DNA of 64,000 nt from Medakamo hakoo. Its lineage: Eukaryota > Chlorophyta > Trebouxiophyceae > Coccomyxaceae. Every line of letters starts with the position of its first letter. Position 1 is the first letter of the stretch. The stretch covers positions 620,001-684,000 of the forward strand of contig CP089451.1 of assembly GCA_026636295.1 (NCBI GenBank), given 5' to 3'. Shown one piece after another: positions 57,918-64,000 of the stretch. The translations under genes were made by a program, and so were the position numbers. The notes beneath the pieces were generated by a model, which made no database searches, had not been told where the DNA came from, and worked only from the letters and a program-made list of their open reading frames with translations.

Positions 57918-58704
57918 GGCGGCGGCGCTGGGCGCGCTGGCGCGGGCGGTGTTTGGCGGGAGCGCCGCCCCGGCGGCCACGGCCGCCGTGGTTGGTCCGC
58001 GCGGCGGCCGCCCGCCGCTCGCCCTGTCGTGGCCACGGACGGCGCTCCTCCGGCCCTTCACGGCCGCCACCCCACTCCTCATCCACCGTCCGCCGCCTTC
58101 ATCGTCGGCTGCCCCTCCGTCCCTCGACCCCGACGCCCGCATCCGCTTGGTCTGGCCGGACAAGCGGCACAAGATTTTAAGCGGCTCGGCCGCTGTAGCC
58201 GCGGCTGCCGCCGAACGCCTGGACCTCATCCCCGTCGCACCACAAGCGTCCCCACCCGTGTACCGGCTGGAGTGCGCGGACGCGGCGGCGGCGGCGGCGC
58301 GGGAGCGGGAGGAAGCCGACAAAGCGAAAGCCGCGGCGCGGCGGCGCGCGGCCGGCGTGAAGGAAGTTCGTGTGACGGCCGTCGCCGCCCCGCACGACGT
58401 GGGCGTGCGCCTGCGCCGGGCGCGTGAACTGGTGGAAAAGGGACACACGGTCAAGCTGTCGGTCCCCCTGCCGCCGCGGCGGGCGGGCGGGGCGCCACCG
58501 CGGTATGTGGCACTCGGCCGCCTGGCCGAACTGGCGGACGAGGTGCGGCCGTGGGCCGACGTCCGCGACCCGCCGCCGAATGTGGGGAGGGGATCCGGGC
58601 CAGCGTCGGTGTTTAAGTTTCTGTGGCCGCTGGATGGTGGGGAGAAGGATGGGCCGTCGGCAAAGAAGGAGAGGCCGGGCGGGCGGAAGAAAGAGGGCGT
58701 GTGA
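57898..58704 (+). CDS. Organellar translation initiation factor IF-3
   Basis: Single exon, 268 aa. A 65-residue Ala/Arg/Ser leader suits mitochondrial or plastid import. The N-domain has IRLVWPDKRHKI and ERLDLIPVAPQASPPVYRL; the C-domain has KEVRVTA, HDVGVRLRRARELVEKGHTV, KLSVPLPPR and a final VFKFLWPL. IF-3 prevents subunit joining and checks start codons. A Lys-rich tail follows. The only in-frame ATG before the conserved part is at 57898, inside the COX23 terminal exon, 20 nt before the COX23 stop. Confidence 0.85.
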   Translation: MRGAGVRAAALGALARAVFGGSAAPAATAAVVGPRGGRPPLALSWPRTALLRPFTAATPLLIHRPPPSSSAAPPSLDPDARIRLVWPDKRHKILSGSAAVAAAAAERLDLIPVAPQASPPVYRLECADAAAAAAREREEADKAKAAARRRAAGVKEVRVTAVAAPHDVGVRLRRARELVEKGHTVKLSVPLPPRRAGGAPPRYVALGRLAELADEVRPWADVRDPPPNVGRGSGPASVFKFLWPLDGGEKDGPSAKKERPGGRKKEGV

Positions 58705-59053
58705 CGGAGGTGGAGGGTTTTTTTTCATAGCGACAAATTCCGCGCTGTCTCTTGCTCCGTTGTGTGCACACGGGGCAAACGCGCCCCGTCCACGCCGGTC
58801 CTTGTCCCTAGCCGGGTCGTGCACCGTGTGCGCCACCTAGCCGACGGCAAGGGGCCGCGGCGCGGTTGAGGTGTCCACTTTGCGCGCGCGCTTTCTCGAC
58901 GCGGCTCCCCCACTCCCCAACCCGTTCTCCCGTCTCTCCATCCATTTCCTCTCTCGCCTTTTTGGTGAGCGTCGCACGCGCGCACACCGTGCCCGCGTCG
59001 CACCCCTTTTGCAGAAAAACAGCATTCTACCTCTGCCTCCTCCGTGAAAAAGG
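58705..59053. other. 349-bp intergenic stretch
   Basis: Between IF-3 and the IMP1-like gene, both on the plus strand. Pyrimidine-rich before the next ATG. No coding or RNA feature is seen. Confidence 0.45.
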
Positions 59054-59794
59054 ATGCCGCCGCCGCCGCCGCCGCTCACGCAGCCCCTGTGGCGCGAGCT
59101 GGTGGCCGGCGGGGCTCGCCTCCTGCAGATCGCGTCGGCGGTCTACCTTTTCCGGGAGTACGTCGCGGAGCCGACGCTGGTGAGTGATGTGATGTGTGAG
59201 GAGTGGGAGGGAGGGCGGAGCATTGGGGAGCGCTGGGTCGTCGTCGACCGACCCCAAAGCCCTCACCCAAACCATGCACCCCCCCGCCCAAAACAAACTA
59301 ACACAAAAAAACAGTGCGTCGGCCCGTCGATGCTGCCCACGCTCAACTCGCGCGGCGACGTCGTCCTGCTCACTCCCGGGCCTGTGAGGCGGCAGGAAAT
59401 TGCGGTGGGCGACATCGTCGTCGCCCGGTCGCCCGTCAACCCGCGGCACGTCGTGTGCAAGCGCGTCCTCGGCTTGCCAGGTGGCAGCGTCGACCCGGGG
59501 GCGATGCCGGGCGTGCCCCACGCGGCGTCCTTGGGCGGCCGGCCCACGCACATCCCCATCCCGGCCGGGCACGTGTGGTTGCAGGGCGACAATGCGGCCA
59601 ACTCCACAGATTCCCGGGCGTACGGCCCCGTGCCGTATGCGTTGCTCCGCGGGCGGGTGGTCGCGCGCGTGTGGCCGCCAACCCAGGCCGGGCGGGTGGA
59701 CGGCGAGGACGGGCGCATGCGGGCGTGGGCGCGCCAGGCTTACAGACCGCCGCGGGCGGGTGAGCAGCGTGAGGCTGAGCGACCGCGGTATTGA
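59054..59794 (+). CDS. IMP1: Mitochondrial inner membrane signal peptidase, IMP1-like
   Basis: Exons 59054-59179 and 59315-59794 give about 201 aa. The 135-nt intron is open in frame, but its CTAAC branch-like site, A-tract and ACAG acceptor and the family alignment support removal. The catalytic Ser is in GPSMLPTL, the Lys in VCKRVLGLPGG, and QGDN...DSRAYGPVP ends the S26 core. One hydrophobic N-terminal helix (LLQIASAVYLFREYV) anchors it. IMP cleaves sorting signals of intermembrane-space proteins. A basic tail of about 40 residues follows the core. Confidence 0.87.
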   Translation: MPPPPPPLTQPLWRELVAGGARLLQIASAVYLFREYVAEPTLVSDVMCEEWEGGRSIGERWVVVDRPQSPHPNHAPPRPKQTNTKKQCVGPSMLPTLNSRGDVVLLTPGPVRRQEIAVGDIVVARSPVNPRHVVCKRVLGLPGGSVDPGAMPGVPHAASLGGRPTHIPIPAGHVWLQGDNAANSTDSRAYGPVPYALLRGRVVARVWPPTQAGRVDGEDGRMRAWARQAYRPPRAGEQREAERPRY

Positions 59795-60132
59795 CGGTGG
59801 GCGTGCGTAGGGAGCATTGTTGGTAGAAACAAGACGGGACTCGTTGATGCAAACGGAGCAATGCTATTTTCATTGCACAAAAAACGGAGGATGGGGTGGG
59901 ATGGAGGGGGAGGGGGGCGGAAAACACCTCCCCCTCCATCCACCCGTTGTCTCACACGCTTCAAAGGCCGGGCGCACACACCCAAAAAGAACAATTCAAT
60001 CCCAACCGAGCTTCCTCGTTTTCTCCAGGCCCCCCGTCCCGGCCTGGGAATGCTAAAGAGAGAGGGATGTGAGAGGCGCGAAAAACTCTCAACCCACCCT
60101 TACGCGGTGCTTGAACAAAAATTTCTCTCTCT
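59795..60132. other. 338-bp convergent intergenic stretch
   Basis: 3' flanks of the IMP1-like gene and the coiled-coil gene. Lower in GC than its surroundings, with A-rich patches. No gene is seen. Confidence 0.45.
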
Positions 60133-61139
60133 TCAGCCCTGCAGGCGGCGCCGGGCCATCTCGGCCGCCAGGTGCGCGACGCTGCGTGTGGGCGACGTGT
60201 CGATGGCGGTGGCCGCCGTGGCGGAGAGCGCGACACCCGGCGCGGCCTTTTCCGCCGACGGCGGGTCGCCGCCCGCCGCGCCGTCGTCCGTCGCCCGCAG
60301 CAGGGCTCCCAACGCCCGGATCTCTGCACTCGCCTTGTCGGCGGCGTCAGCACGCGCGCCGGCAGTGGAGACGGCCCGCTCCCTGTGCTCGTCCAACCCC
60401 GCGGCCGTGTGGCTGCGGTCGGCGTCGCGCGGGCAGCACGGCGCGGGCAGGGGCGCGGCGCCCAGGGCCGGCACCGCGCCCATGGCGGCCAAGCGGTCCA
60501 TCAGGGACCGAGCCGTCGTGGGCGCCGCCCAGGGCCCCGCCTGGCCACCGCACGCCACGGGCTGGGCGGGCGACGGCGCGGGCGTGGGGCCGGGCGCGGC
60601 TGGACAACCACCACTCCCGTCCTCCCACCTCCTCCACGCGCCCGCCATGCCGTCGGCCCAGGCCGCCCACCTCCCTGCCTGAGCTGCCATGGCGTCCGTG
60701 ACGGCGTCGGACTGGGCCAGCTCGGGCGTCGTCGCGGCCAGCGTGGCTTCGAGCTCCTGTTGTTGTTGTGGAGGGGGGGACGGGGAGGAAGAGGGGAGTG
60801 TGAGGTGGGGCGCGCCGAAAAAAAACTTTTCAAGACGCAGTTTTCCGGGCGCCGCGCGGGCTTGCAAGCGTGTCGGCAACCGGCCACACACATGGCACAC
60901 GCACGTGCGGTGACCGAAGATGCCGACGAGCCGGCTGGGCAGGCGGTGGACGCGGCGGCCGCGCCGCTCCGCGGCTTGAGGGACCAACCACCAGCGCCGG
61001 CGCGGCAAACGCATTCAATGCTGTCGCCCCCGCCGGCTGCCAAACCGCCCACACGTCAACTGACCTCCAGCTTCTCGGCCAGGCTGTCCCTCTGGGCCCG
61101 CAGGAAGTCGAGGACGGGCGCCGGCGGTGGAGCGGCCAT
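60133..61139 (-). CDS. Hypothetical coiled-coil protein
   Basis: Exons 61139-61065 and 60756-60133 give about 232 aa. The splice joins SLAEKLE to ELEATLAATTPELA, continuing one heptad-like helix. This supports the join, although the donor is GTCAGT. The centre is Gly/Pro/Ala-rich with a few Cys (APCCPRDADRS), and a second helix (RAVSTAGARADAADKASAEI) precedes the end HLAAEMARRRLQG. No family is recognised. Confidence 0.55.
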
Positions 61140-61594
61140 TTGGTACCTCGCTCCTCCTCCTCGAGCAAACAGAAAGAGACGAGCTGCCGCACGCGCGCTC
61201 GTTTGGAGGTCTGCCGGGCAGAGGGGGGTTTATTTTCTTTCGGTAAGCATGCGGAAAAAAAAGTGCGACGCGGCCGGTGCCTGGCCGCAGCTGGGTCTCC
61301 CCACAGCACCCAGCCCCACGGTCCTGCGCACTCACCCACATCGCCGCCACAGCCGTGCGTGTGGAGGCCGCGGCGACGTGATCGGTCGACGGCGCGCGAC
61401 CCGCACCGGCCGCCTTGCACTTTGCTTGCACGCCGCCGCTGACCGCCATCCCACAACCCTCCCATCCTCACACACGCACCAGGCGCATAGCTCAGACGTA
61501 GCTCCTGCTCGCCGCCGAAGAAAAAAAACGGACAAAGCTGTCCCGTCCCTGCCCTCCTCCGTTTTTTTGATCGCGCCGCTTCTCTAGTACCAAA
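61140..61594. other. 455-bp divergent intergenic region
   Basis: Upstream of both the coiled-coil gene and TIM13. A segment near 61482-61500 superficially resembles a tRNA D-arm but the rest of a tRNA is absent. No gene is seen. Confidence 0.45.
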
Positions 61595-61983
61595 ATGGAC
61601 TCCTCGTCGTCCGGCCCGAAAGTCACGGAGCACCAGATCATGTCGCAGATGCAAACGGAGCTGCAAGTGGCGGCCATGCAAGAGTTTTTTCAGGTATGGG
61701 AAGGCGGTGGAGGGCGCGGGAGGGACGGAAACGTTTTCGCACAGGCGAAAAACAGCACCACGCTCGCACGCTCCACCACCTCACCCCCGCCCCCCCCCCC
61801 ACCCCCCCCCCCACCGCACCGCACCAGACTGTCCGGGACAAGTGCTTTGAAAAGTGCGTGACCAAGCCGTCGTCCTCCCTGTCCGGTTCCGAACAGCAGT
61901 GCCTGGCCCGGTGTGCGGACCGGTACGGTGAAGCGACGCAGGCCGTGCTGCGGGCGGTGCTGGAGCAGAGCGGGTTGCAGTGA
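61595..61983 (+). CDS. TIM13: Small TIM chaperone TIM13
   Basis: Exons 61595-61693 and 61828-61983 give 84 aa. The twin CX3C motif (CFEKC, CLARC) with CVTKPSSSLSGSEQQCLARC wording and DRYGEAT fits TIM13, which with TIM8 escorts membrane proteins across the intermembrane space. The intron ends in an unusual C12-A-C11 tract before the CACCAG acceptor. Confidence 0.93.
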
Positions 61984-62212
61984 GTGGGGGGAGGCGGGGT
62001 GGGGGTGTGGGTGGGGTGTGGGGGGCGTCTGTGTTGTTCAGGGCCGGAGCCGTTTTTCTGTCTTTGCTGGTTTTCTTGCCTGTGCTGAGCTGTGTGTGCG
62101 TGGGCGCAGGGCTGCCCCGGTGGATACACACGACCTGGATTTCTACAACGCCCGCCGCTCTCTAACAGGTGGGGTCGGGAGGACACACCACCACCACGGG
62201 GCTCCCACTCCC

Positions 62213-63058
62213 TCACAGGGGGCGCTTCCCCGGCACGCCCGCCCGCCGCGGATACTTGTCCGGACTCGGCCGCACCTTCCGCACAATCAGCAGGCTGCGA
62301 CCCGGCCCGCCCGGCGTCAGGGGCGGCAGGGCCACCACGTCCTCGACCTCGCCGCCGAGGTCCGCGATGGCGCGCCGCGCGGCGGCGACCTCGTCCCCGG
62401 GGTCCGGCCCCTTGGCAGCCAGCCACAGGCCGCCGGGCTTCACGAGGGGCAGGCACAGTTCTGCCAGGACGCGGGCTTCGGCGACGGCGCGCGCGACGGC
62501 GGCGTCGTGGGCTTCCCGGTGCGCGCCCGCCCCGGCCGCGCCCACCTCCTCCGCCCGGCCCCACACCGGGCGCGCGTTGGCCAACCCCGCGGCCCTGGCC
62601 GCGCCCACCGCGAAATCCGTGCGCTTGCGCAGGGCGTCCAGCAGGGTGACGGTCCAGGCGGGTCGAGCAGCGGCTAAGACGGAGCCCGGGAAGCCCGCGC
62701 CCGCGCCGACGTCGATGATGGAAAACGGAGCGGGAGGGCCGGAGGTGGAGGCCGTCGCGGCGAGGCTGTCCAGGCGGGGCAAAAAGTCGAGGGAGTCGTC
62801 GATGTGGCGCCCCAGGGCGGCTTGCCTGTCCCGCACTGCCGTCAGATTGAGGTTGGCGTTGGCTTCCAGCACGCGGTCAAGGTATGCCTCGGCGCGCGCC
62901 CGGCCGGCGGCGTCGATGAGGGAAGCAGTGGCGGAGGAGGTGGCCGCGCTGGCGGCGAGGCGGCGGTCGGCGGCGCGGCGTGGGCAAGGCGACTCTCGCC
63001 ACACCGCGCGGGCGCCCCTCCCTGCCGTCGCGGCGGCACGGGCGGCGGCAGTGGCCAT
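62213..63058 (-). CDS. RSMG: Organellar 16S rRNA m7G methyltransferase RsmG/GidB
   Basis: Single exon, 281 aa. A 45-residue Ala/Arg leader suggests plastid or mitochondrial import. The RsmG core has NLNLTAVRD, HIDDSL, the SAM site IIDVGAGAGFPGSVLA, LLDALRKRTDF and ARAVAEARVLAEL, ending with RSLLIVRKV. Bacterial RsmG methylates G527 of 16S rRNA. The C-terminal residues after the core are basic. Convergent with TIM13 (229 bp). Confidence 0.9.
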   Translation of the reverse strand: MATAAARAAATAGRGARAVWRESPCPRRAADRRLAASAATSSATASLIDAAGRARAEAYLDRVLEANANLNLTAVRDRQAALGRHIDDSLDFLPRLDSLAATASTSGPPAPFSIIDVGAGAGFPGSVLAAARPAWTVTLLDALRKRTDFAVGAARAAGLANARPVWGRAEEVGAAGAGAHREAHDAAVARAVAEARVLAELCLPLVKPGGLWLAAKGPDPGDEVAAARRAIADLGGEVEDVVALPPLTPGGPGRSLLIVRKVRPSPDKYPRRAGVPGKRPL

Positions 63059-63171
63059 TGCGTGTCACAGCGGGGTGGGCAGGGCGCAGTCGGAGAGCCG
63101 GTGTGTCGGAGCGCTCCTCGCCAAATTTGTCGTTGTGACGCCCACTAGAAAAAAAAAAACCTCCTCTCTCA

Positions 63172-64000
63172 TCAACAGCAGAACACCCGCTCGTACACCT
63201 CGCCCGGCGCCAGGAGCTCCGTCCCGCCCACAATCAAGCGGGGGTGTGGCCTCCCTCCGCCACCGACGCCGCTGGCCGCCGCGTCCGCTGCCGCCGCGGC
63301 CACGGCCCGGGCGTCCGCCGGCCCACAGCCGCCGACTAAAAAGAGGATGGCTGTGTCGTGCGCGGTCGGGTCGGGCCCGCGCGGCTGGGAGGACGAGGAC
63401 GGCGCGCTGTCCCCTCCTGCCGCGCCGCGCACGGCGCCGGCCAAGCGACCCAGCCGTCCGGCAATCAGGCCGCGCAAGGACGTCGCACACGGCGTGACGC
63501 CCGGCAAGGGGCGGCGGGCCAAAAGGCGAGCCGCGAGCTCCGCGGCCGGGCGGGGCGGCGGCGCGGGCGGCGCGCCGCCGCCGTCGCCCGACCCGCCCGC
63601 CCGCAACGCCGGCGGCAAGAAGCGGCGGGCAGCAGCCACGGCTTGCAGGGCCTCCATGACCGGCGCGATGGCGTCGTCGACTTCCAGGCGCAGGGCCGCG
63701 GCCTCGAAGGCCTCGCCCTGGGCAGCGCTGGTGCGGCCGGTGGCCAGGCGCCCCAGCAGGCCGTCAGGCACCCAGCCCAGGTCGGCCAGGTCCGCCGGGT
63801 CGGCTGCCAGCAGGGCGTCCGCCAGGGCTGCGCGCACGGGCCGGGCGACCTCGTCCGGCAGGGCGGGACGCGCCGCGGCTCCGCCCGGCGCCTCCGTCCC
63901 GTCGGCCAGGCGCGCCGCGCCGCCGCCACCGCCAGGCCGCCCTGGGGAGGGGCTGGCCGCCCCGCCGCCGTCTGCGTCGGCGATGTCGGCGGCGCGCGCG
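63172..64000 (-). CDS. Sec1/Munc18-family protein C-terminal part, cut by right edge
   Basis: The frame is open from the stop at 63172 to the window end (about 276 codons). The C-terminal block AILFLVGGCGPADARAVAAA ... LIVGGTELLAPGEVYERV resembles the last strands of SM proteins (family pattern: FIVGG...E then GST.LL). Upstream are helical Ala-rich segments and Gly/Pro inserts. SM proteins clasp SNARE bundles in membrane fusion; SCFD2, SLY1 or VPS33 types cannot be separated from this part. Confidence 0.5.
   Translation of the reverse strand, partial: ARAADIADADGGGAASPSPGRPGGGGGAARLADGTEAPGGAAARPALPDEVARPVRAALADALLAADPADLADLGWVPDGLLGRLATGRTSAAQGEAFEAAALRLEVDDAIAPVMEALQAVAAARRFLPPALRAGGSGDGGGAPPAPPPRPAAELAARLLARRPLPGVTPCATSLRGLIAGRLGRLAGAVRGAAGGDSAPSSSSQPRGPDPTAHDTAILFLVGGCGPADARAVAAAAADAAASGVGGGGRPHPRLIVGGTELLAPGEVYERVFCC

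Noticed and set aside
61482-61515. tRNA-like GCGCATAGCTCAG segment
   Set aside because: It resembles a tRNA 5' half, but no D-stem pairing, anticodon stem or T-loop follows at the right spacing.

Overview
The window is nuclear DNA from a very GC-rich, gene-dense photosynthetic eukaryote, almost certainly a small green alga. The evidence is a plastid starch synthase of the green-lineage ADP-glucose type, a plant-type beta-carotene hydroxylase, a plastid signal peptidase, spliceosomal GT-AG introns and codon use driven strongly to G or C. About 43 protein genes fit in 64 kb, one per 1.5 kb, on both strands. Intergenic gaps are often 100-200 bp and the smallest are 12 bp and an overlap of 20 bp. 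Most spliced genes have one intron of 90-300 nt near the 5' end. A pico-sized trebouxiophyte of the Medakamo type (extremely GC-rich, compact) would fit, but that is a guess from memory of such genomes, not something the sequence proves. I see no transposon, viral relic, rRNA, tRNA or CRISPR array.

Left third (1-24.9 kb): a Fe-S co-chaperone (HscB), a CS-ankyrin-TPR protein, an ArfGAP full of clathrin-adaptor motifs, a peroxisomal 3-ketoacyl-CoA thiolase whose targeting signal lies in a separate first exon, a DHX33-type helicase, beta-carotene hydroxylase divergent from starch synthase, a pseudouridine synthase, a small membrane protein, plastid signal peptidase, an S6K-type AGC kinase, a glyoxalase-fold protein, a VHS-GAT-like trafficking protein and ribophorin II.

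Middle (24.9-48 kb): a D-amino-acid transaminase/ADC-lyase homologue, a putative plastid protein, a TMEM161-like membrane protein, an SMYD-like protein with eroded zinc sites, a Bot1p/EMR-like mitochondrial protein, ATG9, a PICOT-type glutaredoxin, UDP-glucose 4,6-dehydratase, eIF2B beta, PRPF18, DPM2 and an RNF14-like RBR ligase only 12 bp apart, LSM2, FUN14 and a low-complexity TPARG-repeat protein.

Right third (48-64 kb): the most interesting pair is an AAE3-type oxalate-CoA ligase followed on the same strand by an oxalyl-CoA decarboxylase/2-hydroxyacyl-CoA lyase. They stand in pathway order, both end in peroxisomal PTS1-like tripeptides (SKL and SKM), and a perfect 14-bp inverted repeat lies between them. 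Then come an L10K/DUF2462 protein, a secreted orphan, MPC1, an organelle-targeted-looking NMNAT, COX23 overlapping organellar IF3, an IMP1-type protease, a coiled-coil protein, TIM13, RsmG and a Sec1/Munc18-type protein cut by the right edge.

Functionally the window is mixed housekeeping: mitochondrial and plastid protein import and translation (HscB, TIM13, COX23, MPC1, IMP1, Plsp1, IF3, RsmG), peroxisomal metabolism (KAT, AAE3, OXC), trafficking and autophagy (ArfGAP, VHS-GAT, ATG9, SM protein), RNA processing (DHX33, PRPF18, LSM2) and TOR-linked signalling (S6K). Exon boundaries below were read by eye from GT-AG sites and phase and have no transcript support.
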